Source: Candidatus Omnitrophota bacterium (lineage in GTDB: Bacteria > Omnitrophota > Omnitrophia > Omnitrophales > Aquincolibacteriaceae). From it: 64,000 nucleotides of DNA. The position numbers and the translations under genes were made by a program. Below, piece by piece: positions 7,865-16,314 of this stretch. Position 1 is the first letter of the stretch, and the number at the start of each line of letters is the position of its first letter. The stretch covers positions 84,016 to 148,015 of the forward strand of contig JAUYMS010000030.1 in assembly GCA_030698625.1 (NCBI GenBank), in the 5' to 3' direction. The notes beneath the pieces are model-generated. The model had not been told where the DNA came from. It was given only the letters and a program-made list of their open reading frames with translations, and made no database searches.

Positions 7865-10192
7865 ATGAGTACAGACACAGTTGAGTATTTACCTTTCCTC
7901 AAAGCCTTCTCCTTTAGCCTAAAACAGATCCGCCTCTATTCGGTCAAGCATCCCATCACCAAACAGACTATGATTAAACTGCAGGACGAAATGGCGAGTC
8001 TGTTTTCCGCCCGTGACCGGATTCAGATGGGCGCTGCGGGCCGGCGGCTGATTGTCGACGGCCAAATGATAGGTGATAAAGAAACAAGCATTAACGATGT
8101 GGCCAAAGATTTTGAACGCCTGGGCCTGGAAGGTATCAGCTTACATAAGGGAATTCATCTCGAAGAGCTAATCTCCCTGATTGAACTGCTTGCCAAGCGT
8201 CCCCGTGAAATAGAAAAAAAGGGCGGCTTCCGTACCCTTTTTGAAAAGAGCGTATTTCCTAACGTGAAGTTGACGCATGGGAAATTCGAACTTGTTGAAG
8301 ACGGTGAGGTGGTTAAACAGATAGATGAAGGGCGCGAGATATCCGGCGGCGGGGAGTCCTCAGGCGGCCAGGGCGGACCCAAATCGTTCGCTAGTATGGC
8401 CGAAATCATTCAGCGCATACGCGGAGGGGACCAGGGGCAGTCCGGCGGTGAGGGGGTGCTGGCCCTAGATGCCGAAAAGATAGTGCCGGAAATCGAAAAG
8501 AATGCCAAAGAAGTGGCCTCGCTTGCAGTCAAAGACGCTAAAGACGCAGCCCAACTGGAACACAGCGTGCGGAAAATCATCAAGCTTCTAATTGACGGAT
8601 TGGTGCCGTTTCTGGTCAAGCAGGGCAAGGACATCACGAAGGCGATGGACAAGCTGGCTAAGGAAATCGAAAATAGCGTCGAGCGAATGAAGAAGGGCGA
8701 AGACTTCGATGCGTTTCGTAAAAAGGTTCCAGATATATTCAAAGAAGGGAGTGACGAATTACGCGTTCAGATGATGATTTATAGTTATCAACAGTCACCG
8801 AAGGATTTAAAACCGTTACAAGCCATAGCTCGAAAACTCTTCAAGGATGGCCAGGTCCGAAAACGGTTGGAGCCGGAAGTCGCTCGTGAGCTTATTCACG
8901 TGGGACTCAGTCCCGATGCCGTTCGCGATATGTTTCTCCAGATTGAGCAGAAAGAGGCAAAGAAAAAAAAGCGCGTAACCGTTGATGCCGAAGAGCTTGC
9001 AGAACTTCGAATTAAGGCCGCCCAGTTTGATGTGGGCGAAGTCAGTGAGGGGTCGCTTGAAGTCAAAAAGCTCCGGGAAGAAAACAATAAGATTCGCCGT
9101 GAAAAGGCTTGCGTCGATACGGTCATTCGTAACCTGGGTGAGGGCTTGTTAGTGGTCGATGCGGAAGGTAAGGTCGTTCTCATGAACCCCGCCGCAGAGA
9201 GGCTTCTCAACGTCAAGCAGGGGGAAAAGGCCGGAAGGCATGTCCGAGAAGGCCTCAGCGAGGCGCACATGCTCGCAATGAGTTCGGGGAATCTCAAAGA
9301 CTTCTCCCAGTCGACCGAAAAGAAGACCGAGGTGATTGCTCTTAATGACGATACCCGAAAAGTGCTTCAGGCCAGTACGGCGGTGATCGAAAACGAAAAC
9401 GGTCAGACCGTCGGAATGGTTTCTGTGTTGAGTGACGTGACGCGTCAAAAAGACCTTGAGGAGTTAAAAGAAAAATTTGTCGCCAATGTGTCGCATGAAC
9501 TGAGAACACCTCTCGTTGCCATTCAGAAATCTCTGGCGCTGATTATCGAAGAGGAAGTGGGCGCCGTGAATCCAGAGCAGAAGAAATTCTTGACCATTGC
9601 CCACCGCAACATCGATCGGTTATCGCGTCTTATCAACAGCCTTTTGGATGTTTCCAAGCTTGAGGCGGGCAAGATGGCGCTGAGGCCGACGAAGTTTCCT
9701 GTGCGGGAACTGCTCCTTCAGACTCTAGCAACCATGGACACGTGGTTGAAGGACAAGAAGATCAAGGTTGAAACCCGGTTTTCGGCGGCGGATTTGGATG
9801 TGGAGGCGGATGCTGACAGAATTACGCAGATCGTTACCAATCTGCTGGGGAATGCGGTCAAATTCACGCCTGAGAACGGGACCATCACGGTGACGGCTGA
9901 AGCCGTTATCGACGCTGAGATCCCCGGGGGGAAGGCGATTGAAGTTGCTGTTTGCGACACGGGTATCGGCATTGCCGCAGACGATTTAACGAAAATATTT
10001 GATAAGTTTGTGCAGGTTGGCCTCGCGCAACCTTCAGGTGTATCGAGTTCCGGTCTGGGGCTGACGATTACTAAGGAAATCGTGGAGCTGCATAGCGGTA
10101 AAATCTGGGCGGAGAGTGAACTGAACAAGGGGAGTCGATTCGCGATCCGATTACCGGTGGCTTTTAATAAGCGCGAAAAGATTAAGGCCTAA
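7865..10192 (+). CDS. PAS-domain sensor histidine kinase
   Basis: Predicted soluble histidine kinase of 775 residues; I see no transmembrane segment. The N-terminal about 150 residues form an uncharacterised module (LYSVKHPITKQTMIKL, later GLEGISLHKGIHLEELISLI) of a kind found at the head of other signalling proteins. A Gly-rich linker (about 160-180), a long charged helical region and a coiled coil (about 385-420) follow. Then come a PAS domain (GEGLLVVDAEGKVVLMNPAA, about 423-442), HisKA with His544 in NVSHELRTPL, and the HATPase with NLLGNAVKFTP, DTGIGI and SSGLGLTI. Its stop overlaps the stop of the convergent epimerase gene by 3 bp. The signal is unknown. Confidence 0.9.
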   Translation: MSTDTVEYLPFLKAFSFSLKQIRLYSVKHPITKQTMIKLQDEMASLFSARDRIQMGAAGRRLIVDGQMIGDKETSINDVAKDFERLGLEGISLHKGIHLEELISLIELLAKRPREIEKKGGFRTLFEKSVFPNVKLTHGKFELVEDGEVVKQIDEGREISGGGESSGGQGGPKSFASMAEIIQRIRGGDQGQSGGEGVLALDAEKIVPEIEKNAKEVASLAVKDAKDAAQLEHSVRKIIKLLIDGLVPFLVKQGKDITKAMDKLAKEIENSVERMKKGEDFDAFRKKVPDIFKEGSDELRVQMMIYSYQQSPKDLKPLQAIARKLFKDGQVRKRLEPEVARELIHVGLSPDAVRDMFLQIEQKEAKKKKRVTVDAEELAELRIKAAQFDVGEVSEGSLEVKKLREENNKIRREKACVDTVIRNLGEGLLVVDAEGKVVLMNPAAERLLNVKQGEKAGRHVREGLSEAHMLAMSSGNLKDFSQSTEKKTEVIALNDDTRKVLQASTAVIENENGQTVGMVSVLSDVTRQKDLEELKEKFVANVSHELRTPLVAIQKSLALIIEEEVGAVNPEQKKFLTIAHRNIDRLSRLINSLLDVSKLEAGKMALRPTKFPVRELLLQTLATMDTWLKDKKIKVETRFSAADLDVEADADRITQIVTNLLGNAVKFTPENGTITVTAEAVIDAEIPGGKAIEVAVCDTGIGIAADDLTKIFDKFVQVGLAQPSGVSSSGLGLTITKEIVELHSGKIWAESELNKGSRFAIRLPVAFNKREKIKA

Positions 10193-11136
10193 AGAGCGGC
10201 GGGAATATCCAACCGCTTTGCGGTCGGCAGCAAGTAGTTCCTGACGTAGTCCAGAATGCCCTCACGCGTCGAATATTGAATCTTAAACCCCAAGCTTTTT
10301 TTTGTATGACTCATATCCGCTTCTGTGAAGTTCTGGTAAAAATTGTAGGGGTTGTCAAAAAAACACGGCTCATAAGTGGTGCCAAGGGCTTCATTGATGG
10401 CCTCGATCACTTCATTGAAACTCGTCGAAGCCCCTGTGCCGACATTGCACACCGTGTTTGAAGATGAGTCCCTCGCCTTGATCGTAGCTTCAACAATATC
10501 TTTAACGTAGACAAAGTCGCGCCTCTGCTCCCCGAACTTGAAAATTCTAGGCTGTTTGCCGGCCATCATCTGGAGGGCAAGCTGGTAAATCATGCTGGAG
10601 GCGGCTCCCTTAAAGGTCTCGCGCGGTCCAAACACGTTGAAATAACGCAAGCCCACTATCTTCAGCTTCCCTTCGTAAGTAAGGGCAAGATTTTCCATGG
10701 CCCATTTTGAAAATCCGTAGACGTTATTGGGCTTTCCCCCGTCGGCTTCCCGCATGGGGGTATCTTGGCTGCCATAGACGCCTGCCGATGAAGCGAAAAC
10801 AACATCTGCTTTTTTGGCAACAGCAAGGTTGAGGATGTTGCGAAAGCCCTCGACGTTGTCGAACATCATTTTTTTTTCGTCAAGGATGGTTGTATCCGTA
10901 ATTGAGGCAAGATGGAAGATGACATCAAAAGGCTTGTCGGCAACGGCTTCAAGCCAATCTCGCTCGGCAACATTGTAAGCAAGGACATCGCTCTGCGTCC
11001 CGAGCAGGTTCTTGAAGCTTGAACCGCGGAAGTCGTCAATGACCGTCAAACGCGCCTCGGGATAGCGCTTTTCCAGTTCAAACGTTAGATTTGACCCTAT
11101 AAATCCGGATCCGCCGGTGACCAGTACATTTTTCAT
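10189..11136 (-). CDS. hldD: NAD-dependent sugar epimerase, HldD-like (ADP-heptose 6-epimerase)
   Basis: Extended short-chain dehydrogenase of 315 residues. The NAD site is GGSGFIGSN (about 8-16), the catalytic region has SSAGVYGSQ and the YGFSK form of YxxxK. The motif YFNVFGPRE with KGAASS following, and the C-terminal FYQNFTEAD, resemble ADP-L-glycero-D-manno-heptose 6-epimerase more than UDP-glucose 4-epimerase. That would supply the inner-core heptose of lipopolysaccharide. The gene is alone on the minus strand and tail-to-tail with the kinase. A TTGCAA and TAGCAT pair 16 bp apart lies just before the ATG and would give a very short leader. Substrate specificity is inferred. Confidence 0.72.
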   Translation of the reverse strand: MKNVLVTGGSGFIGSNLTFELEKRYPEARLTVIDDFRGSSFKNLLGTQSDVLAYNVAERDWLEAVADKPFDVIFHLASITDTTILDEKKMMFDNVEGFRNILNLAVAKKADVVFASSAGVYGSQDTPMREADGGKPNNVYGFSKWAMENLALTYEGKLKIVGLRYFNVFGPRETFKGAASSMIYQLALQMMAGKQPRIFKFGEQRRDFVYVKDIVEATIKARDSSSNTVCNVGTGASTSFNEVIEAINEALGTTYEPCFFDNPYNFYQNFTEADMSHTKKSLGFKIQYSTREGILDYVRNYLLPTAKRLDIPAAL

Positions 11137-11226
11137 AAGTCGCTTATGCTATCGGATTTTCAAAAAATTGCAAGTTCGAGACGATGCCCTATGCCGCAAG
11201 GCTAGACGCTATAGACATTTACGAAA

Positions 11227-11547
11227 ATGCCGTTAATGGAAATAATGGTACGTAAAGGCAGTCTTATCGCACTTATCCTGGTGCTGCTCCTTGCCCTGGC
11301 CACGGTTCCCGAGGGGCATGCCGATAATATAGGAAGCATTGTCAAGGGAACAGGCCGTATCCTGATCTCGGCCCTTCAAATTCCCGCCAGTATTTTAGAA
11401 GACTCGGGCCGGGTGCTATTTCCGTTCGGAATAGTGACCGGAACACTCAAAGGGGCCGTTAAGATGCTGCTCGGTACGCTGCAAGGGGGGCTGGAAATCG
11501 CGCAAGGCGCCGCCCCCTACGCGAAGTATTTAGTATTCTTTATCTGA
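11227..11547 (+). CDS. small exported protein, possible distant TIGR04073 relative
   Basis: Small protein of up to 106 residues with a clear signal peptide (SLIALILVLLLALATVPEGHA). The mature part is about 70 residues of alternating hydrophobic and Gly-rich helices (ILISALQIPASILEDSGR, GTLKGAVKMLLGTLQGG). The spacing of these blocks resembles the protein at 23079-23420, which I assign to the TIGR04073 exosortase-associated family, but identity is low. The start is unclear: ATG 11227 and ATG 11248 are both possible and neither has a good ribosome site. The last 31 bp overlap the end of the convergent folK. Confidence 0.55.
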   Translation: MPLMEIMVRKGSLIALILVLLLALATVPEGHADNIGSIVKGTGRILISALQIPASILEDSGRVLFPFGIVTGTLKGAVKMLLGTLQGGLEIAQGAAPYAKYLVFFI

Positions 11548-11969
11548 GTTCCGTACGGACCGCAAGCATCCGCCAAATCGCGTAGTTTTTTGCCGGAGAT
11601 CTTATCTATATGATCGGGCGCAATCTCCGCAAAGGGAATAACGATAAACGGAGCGTCCTGCCAGCCGTCGCTTCCGATAATATCCAGGTCAATGGTTCTC
11701 GGAGAGAATTTGTTCTGCGGATCACGTTTGCGCCCCAGCGCGTCTTCGATTGTTTTTAGTTTTTTCTCCAACTCGACTTTGCTGAGGCCAAAATCAAGTT
11801 CAACGACAAAGTTCCAGAATTTGAAGTCCCCGGCCGGTCCTACCGGATTGGTTTCGTAAATTGACGACATGTTAGCAACGCGGAATCCCTGCTTAAGGAG
11901 CTCTATACAGGCCGGAACGTTTTTCTCGGGATCGATATTAGAACCGACGCTGACAAAGAAGGACGTCAT
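11517..11969 (-). CDS. folK: 6-hydroxymethyl-7,8-dihydropterin pyrophosphokinase
   Basis: HPPK transfers pyrophosphate from ATP to 6-hydroxymethyl-dihydropterin in folate synthesis. The 150-residue protein shows the N-terminal SVGSNIDPEKN, the central FWNFVVELDF and the signature RDPQNKFSPRTIDLDI, which holds the Mg2+-binding DLD. Length is normal. Its start overlaps the folB stop by 4 bp, so the two are one operon. folP is elsewhere in the window (35373). Confidence 0.93.
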   Translation of the reverse strand: MTSFFVSVGSNIDPEKNVPACIELLKQGFRVANMSSIYETNPVGPAGDFKFWNFVVELDFGLSKVELEKKLKTIEDALGRKRDPQNKFSPRTIDLDIIGSDGWQDAPFIVIPFAEIAPDHIDKISGKKLRDLADACGPYGTQIKNTKYFA

Positions 11970-12319
11970 CGTGCTTTTCGGAGGACTTCGATACCAACGT
12001 TCTTCGAGTGTCTTACCGCTCCGGGTTTCGAGACCCGGACAAAGACTTGTTTTAAACGAAACTCCTTGAGAAGGACGGCGGCAAGCTTTTCGGCGAGCGT
12101 TTCAATAAGGTGAAACCGGCTTTCCGAGACGAAGCCGAGCGTCCTCTTGGCGATCTTCTTGTAATCGACGGCATCACGGATATGGTCGCTTTTAGCGGCC
12201 TTTTTGACATTCGCCGGAAACTCGAGATCGACAAGGACCCGCTGGCGCTTTTTTCGCTCCCAGCCGAAGATGCCGATAATGCATTTCGCTTCTAATTGGT
12301 GAAGGAAGATCTTGTCCAT
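11966..12319 (-). CDS. folB: dihydroneopterin aldolase
   Basis: Converts dihydroneopterin to 6-hydroxymethyl-dihydropterin, the step before FolK. From the ATG at 12319 the protein has 117 residues, the usual length. It shows the N-terminal EAKCIIGIFGWERKKRQ, the catalytic Glu region RFHLIETLAE and the Lys of VRVSKPGAVRHSKNVGIEV. A longer reading to 12364 adds 15 residues without family similarity. A TAGTAT about 14 nt upstream of the ATG could be the -10, giving another short leader. Divergent from the methyltransferase gene at 12385. Confidence 0.9.
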   Translation of the reverse strand: MDKIFLHQLEAKCIIGIFGWERKKRQRVLVDLEFPANVKKAAKSDHIRDAVDYKKIAKRTLGFVSESRFHLIETLAEKLAAVLLKEFRLKQVFVRVSKPGAVRHSKNVGIEVLRKAR

Positions 12320-12348
12320 AAAGTAGGATGCGCATACTAGCATTTTTC

Positions 12349-12377
12349 TTGACCCCTTGTCCAATTCCCGCGATACT
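12349..12377 (+). promoter_or_regulatory. promoter of the RNA methyltransferase operon
   Basis: TTGACC (12349-12354) and GATACT (12372-12377) are 17 bp apart. The -10 ends only 7 nt before ATG 12385, so the transcript would start at or next to the start codon. No Shine-Dalgarno sequence is present. Confidence 0.45.
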
Positions 12378-12384
12378 AAAAAGC

Positions 12385-13461
12385 ATGTCTATAGAAGCGC
12401 AATATTCAGTGGAACAAGCAGTTGAGGAGAAGGTCGAACCCCTGTGTCCGGTTTTTGGCGTTTGCGGGGGATGCGCCTATCAGGACCTGCCGTACCCGCG
12501 GGAGCTTGCGCTCAAAAAGGAACAGCTCCTCGGAATCTTCAACCATGAGTTGGATCTCAAAGGGGTGGTCGTTGACGACGTCGCGGCCTCACCCGAGCCG
12601 TACCATTATCGCAACCGGCTCGATCTTACGCTGCTCCGTATCCGCAGCGGAGATATCTTTCTGGGGTTTCAGCCTGCCTACCATCGCAATGTCGTTCAGA
12701 TCGATTCCTGCGCCATTTCGCGGCCCGAGATTTCGGCCTTTCTGCCGGAGCTCAAGCGGCAGGGGATTGCAAAACTTCCGGACAATTACCGTACGGCAAA
12801 TTTGGTCGTGCGAACCGGCGATGACGGGCGCGTGGCCTGGGGAGGTATCGGGCGGCGATCCTGTCGGCTGAGCCCTGACGACTATTTCTGGACGGAAGTG
12901 AGGGGTAAAAGAATTTTCTACTCACTGGACACTTTTTTCCAAGCGAACCTGGCAATCTTACCGGCCGTGCTGAGCACCCTGGATCGTTTGATTGGGCCCG
13001 CCGAAGACGCGACTTTCTTCGACCTGTACGCCGGAGTCGGGCTTTTTGCCGTCGGCTTATCGGATAAGTTTTCACGCGTAATTATGATTGAAGAGAGCTC
13101 TTCGTCGGTGGACGTGGCCCGTTATAACCTGGAATATCATCAATTGAAGCATGTGGAACTAATCGAGGGCCGCATTGAGGACACCGTCGATCGTGCGCTG
13201 CAGGCTGCCGCCGGCACGAGACGCATCGGCATCGTCGACCCGCCGAGGCGGGGCCTGTCTGCGACGGCGCGTAACTCCCTGAAGGCGATGACGGATTTTG
13301 AACAGCTCTATTATCTTTCCTGTAATCCGGAATCCCTTGCGCGCGACTTAAAGGAGTTTGTCCGTTCCGGCTGGGTTTTGGAACGCATCGTTCCCTTTGA
13401 CTTTTTCCCTAAAACCAAACATCTCGAGACACTCGTGAAGCTGTGCCACCAAGAGTCATGA
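12385..13461 (+). CDS. RNA (uracil-5-)-methyltransferase, RlmD/TrmA family
   Basis: SAM-dependent m5U methyltransferase for rRNA or tRNA, 358 residues from ATG 12385. An Fe-S cysteine cluster of the RlmD type is visible (CPVFGVCGGC, with a later Cys in QIDSCAIS). Then DTFFQANLAIL, the SAM site DLYAGVGLFAVG, the DPPRRGL motif and the catalytic Cys in YYLSCNPESLARDL. It is shorter than E. coli RlmD because the N-terminal TRAM domain is absent. The target, 23S rRNA or tRNA position 54, cannot be told from sequence. It heads a run of four overlapping genes. Confidence 0.88.
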   Translation: MSIEAQYSVEQAVEEKVEPLCPVFGVCGGCAYQDLPYPRELALKKEQLLGIFNHELDLKGVVVDDVAASPEPYHYRNRLDLTLLRIRSGDIFLGFQPAYHRNVVQIDSCAISRPEISAFLPELKRQGIAKLPDNYRTANLVVRTGDDGRVAWGGIGRRSCRLSPDDYFWTEVRGKRIFYSLDTFFQANLAILPAVLSTLDRLIGPAEDATFFDLYAGVGLFAVGLSDKFSRVIMIEESSSSVDVARYNLEYHQLKHVELIEGRIEDTVDRALQAAAGTRRIGIVDPPRRGLSATARNSLKAMTDFEQLYYLSCNPESLARDLKEFVRSGWVLERIVPFDFFPKTKHLETLVKLCHQES

Positions 13462-14039
13462 CCCTGCAAACCGCAGATCCCTTACCGCATTTAAGCGAAC
13501 TCTTTGATCTCAGTACGCCGGTTGAATTGGAAATCGGTTGCGGGAAAGGCAAATTTATTCTGGAGAGAGCCGAAGAGCATCCGGACATCAATTTTCTGGC
13601 TGTTGACCGCATCCATAAGTGGATGAATGTAGGCCTGCGGAAACTTGAGCGGCGCGCACTCCCAAATGTGAAATTCCTCAGGGCAGAAGCACGGCAACTT
13701 TTGGAAGAATCGATTCCTCCCGCGAGCCTTTCGGTATGCCATATCTATTTCCCCGACCCCTGGCCGAAGCGCCGCCACCGGAGGAGACGCCTAGTCAACG
13801 AAGAGCTGCTCACGATGGTTCACGGCAGGCTGCGTCAAGACGGCCTCCTGGAAATCGTTACCGATTTTGACGACTACTTTGAGGAGATACGCGCTGCGGT
13901 ACTCCGGGTCGAGCCGGCATGGTCTTCTTTTCGTGAAAGCACGGGTGAGCGTTTATTCGAAGCGCACTTAAAAACCAATTACGAGCGAAAGTACGAAATT
14001 GACGGCCGAAGAATTTTCTATATGGAGTTGAAAAAATGA
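13458..14039 (+). CDS. trmB: tRNA (guanine-N7-)-methyltransferase
   Basis: Makes m7G46 in tRNA. ATG 13458 overlaps the preceding stop as ATGA; the protein is 193 residues. Motifs: SAM site LEIGCGKGKFILERA, the PDIN-FLAVDRI strand and the TrmB signature IYFPDPWPKRRHRRRR followed by TDFDDYFEEI. The C-terminal TNYERKYEIDGR matches the family TNFErk pattern. It is shorter than E. coli TrmB at the N-terminus only. Confidence 0.94.
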   Translation: MTLQTADPLPHLSELFDLSTPVELEIGCGKGKFILERAEEHPDINFLAVDRIHKWMNVGLRKLERRALPNVKFLRAEARQLLEESIPPASLSVCHIYFPDPWPKRRHRRRRLVNEELLTMVHGRLRQDGLLEIVTDFDDYFEEIRAAVLRVEPAWSSFRESTGERLFEAHLKTNYERKYEIDGRRIFYMELKK

Positions 14040-14764
14040 GAATAGCGCATGCTTTAGCCGTGGGCGGTATCGATTCACGGCGAAAATGCGAAGTGCATGT
14101 CCTGAACGGAGCTGTCTGCGTCAACGGGGAGGTAGTGAAGGATCTGGGGCGCCAGGTTTGCCCGGAGGAGGATAGCATTACCTTCCGCGGCAAACGTATT
14201 GAGTTTAAACAATACGTTTACCTTATGATGCATAAGCTGGCTGGCTACACGACGACGGCAGCCGACCCTCATAATAAGCAGACTGTCTATGATTTGCTGC
14301 CGCGGCATCTTGTGCGCGCGTCGAGCCAGACGAGTTCGTCAAAGACGCGGGTCTTTCCGGTCGGGCGTCTGGATCGTGATTCCACAGGATTGCTCCTGTT
14401 TACCAATGACGGGAATTTGGTGCATAAGCTCACGCATCCTCGTTACGGAGTCTCTAAGATGTATTTGGTGAAGCTCGACCGCCGTTTTGAGGTCGACGAT
14501 CAAGTGAAATTGAAACACGGGGTACGCCTTTATGACGGCCGGGCCAAAGCTCAGAGCCTCAAAGTGGTGTCGCCCCGGACGGTGCGCGTGATGATACGCG
14601 AGGGCAGGAACCGTCAGGTGCGCCGCATGTTTCAAAAACTCGAGTATGAAGTCGTTCGCCTTGCGCGTGTCGGATTCGGGCCGATCTCGCTCGGAGTGCT
14701 TCCCCCGGGGCAGACGCGATGGCTGAGCGCAGCTGAAATCAAATCCCTAAAAGAGGCTGTGTGA
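14036..14764 (+). CDS. pseudouridine synthase, RsuA/RluB family
   Basis: Isomerises a uridine in rRNA to pseudouridine. The 242-residue protein has an N-terminal S4 RNA-binding domain (about 1-48) and the RsuA catalytic domain with Asp in PVGRLDRDSTGLLLFTNDG (about 103-121), plus the family ending REGRNRQVRRMF. The S4 domain and length fit RluB (23S) or RsuA (16S); RluB seems more likely but is not settled. ATGA overlap with trmB. Confidence 0.9.
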   Translation: MRIAHALAVGGIDSRRKCEVHVLNGAVCVNGEVVKDLGRQVCPEEDSITFRGKRIEFKQYVYLMMHKLAGYTTTAADPHNKQTVYDLLPRHLVRASSQTSSSKTRVFPVGRLDRDSTGLLLFTNDGNLVHKLTHPRYGVSKMYLVKLDRRFEVDDQVKLKHGVRLYDGRAKAQSLKVVSPRTVRVMIREGRNRQVRRMFQKLEYEVVRLARVGFGPISLGVLPPGQTRWLSAAEIKSLKEAV

Positions 14765-16314
14765 ACCGCTCGAGCGCCCTTAAGGTGATCGTGGGGGTGG
14801 GTCTCGCGACGCTTATGTTACTCCTCGCTTTTTTGCCGCGCTCGCTGAAAGCCGACCAAGTGCAGCCCTTACACGGGGGAATCTTCGTCGGTGATCTGAC
14901 GGTGCCTGAGGACGGTTTTAGTACCGGCGAACCGCTTTCGCTCGATGAAGTCACGCGCTTAGCTCTCGCCGAGAATCTCGATATGCGCATCGCGCGCTTG
15001 ACGCGCGAATCCAAGCATCATGACCGTTCCATCGCCATGGCCATTTATGATACCGAGATTGCCATGGCAGGGACCTACTTACACGATGAAGCAAAGCAGT
15101 CGAACAGTGTCTTCGGGAACAGAGAAATCGACGGGGATGTCTCAATTTCCGTTTCAAAGGAAATTCCGCTCGGAACCAATCTGGGCGTTGATCTTATCAG
15201 TGAGCGGCACTCCACGGCCTCGACGTTTAGTTCGTTAAGCCGAAACTACGAAAGCCTGGCGAAATTTACCGTCAAACAGCCTCTCCTTAAAAATTTCTTC
15301 GGATGGATTGACCGTGCCGAACTCAGACAGGTGAGGCTCGACATAAAACAGTTCGATTACGATACGCTCGATGAGATTGAAGCGACGCTGGCAGAGATTC
15401 GCTCGCAATATTGGGATTTGAAATTCGCGCATGAGAATCTTTTGACTCGGAGGAAGGCTCTTCGGAAAGCACAGAACTTCCTTTCAATTACGCGTGAAAA
15501 ACTGGATATAGGCCTTACCGAAAAACCCGATGTTTATGCTGCAGAAGCGAATGTCAGGCAGCGCGTGCTTGATGTTCTTGAGGCGACGCACACTCTTTTT
15601 TCGGCATCATACGCTCTCAAAGTGAACTTGAGAATGCCGGAGGTTGAGCTGATCTTGCCGGCGGATGCCCCCGTCTTTGAACCGCTTGATATTGATTATA
15701 GCGAAGCGCTGGACCTCGCGCTGGAATCTCGACTTGATCTTAAGAAAAAGGAATTGGAGATCGAAAATCAGGAAACCGAGGTCAAGATTCGCAAACAGGA
15801 GAAATGGCCGGACCTCGACTTCGAGGGGAGTCTCGGTTCGCAGGCCCTGGAGCGCGAATTGGGCCCGAGTCAGACGAAAGTCTTTGACTGGGAGAACCTC
15901 CAGTATTACGCTGCCTTTAAGCTTAGCTCGCCGCTGGAAAATCGTGAGGCGAGGCACGCGGCAACTCAGGCCGAACTCGAACTCCAGAAGGTGAAACGCG
16001 AGCGGGAAAAACTTCGCATGATCGTGGGCATGGAAATTGATGAGAGCTGGCGCAATCTGCAGCTTACTGCCAATCGCGTACGTCAGACACGCGAAATCGA
16101 AAGGCTTCAACGCCAAAAATTGGAAGAGGAAGAAAAAAATTTCAACCGCGGGCGCTCGGATTCAAAAGCCATTATTGATTTTCAGGAGGATGTTATCGAT
16201 GCCGAAACCGAGGCGATCAGTGGTCTGGTGGATTACATGAAAGCCGTTGACGGATATTATCGAAGTGCAAACAGGCTGCTTGAATACGCCGATGTGTCCA
16301 AGGAGCATCTTTGA
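14761..16314 (+). CDS. TolC-family outer-membrane efflux protein
   Basis: Predicted outer-membrane channel subunit, 517 residues, starting at GTG 14761, which overlaps the previous stop by 4 bp. A signal peptide (VGLATLMLLLAFLPRSLKA) is followed by two long helical repeats rich in heptads (about residues 190-280 and 390-505), typical of the trimeric TolC barrel. LSLDEVTRLALAENLDMRIA near the N-terminus is the family's first repeat. No inner-membrane pump or adaptor is next to it, so the exported substrate is unknown. Confidence 0.82.
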   Translation: MNRSSALKVIVGVGLATLMLLLAFLPRSLKADQVQPLHGGIFVGDLTVPEDGFSTGEPLSLDEVTRLALAENLDMRIARLTRESKHHDRSIAMAIYDTEIAMAGTYLHDEAKQSNSVFGNREIDGDVSISVSKEIPLGTNLGVDLISERHSTASTFSSLSRNYESLAKFTVKQPLLKNFFGWIDRAELRQVRLDIKQFDYDTLDEIEATLAEIRSQYWDLKFAHENLLTRRKALRKAQNFLSITREKLDIGLTEKPDVYAAEANVRQRVLDVLEATHTLFSASYALKVNLRMPEVELILPADAPVFEPLDIDYSEALDLALESRLDLKKKELEIENQETEVKIRKQEKWPDLDFEGSLGSQALERELGPSQTKVFDWENLQYYAAFKLSSPLENREARHAATQAELELQKVKREREKLRMIVGMEIDESWRNLQLTANRVRQTREIERLQRQKLEEEEKNFNRGRSDSKAIIDFQEDVIDAETEAISGLVDYMKAVDGYYRSANRLLEYADVSKEHL

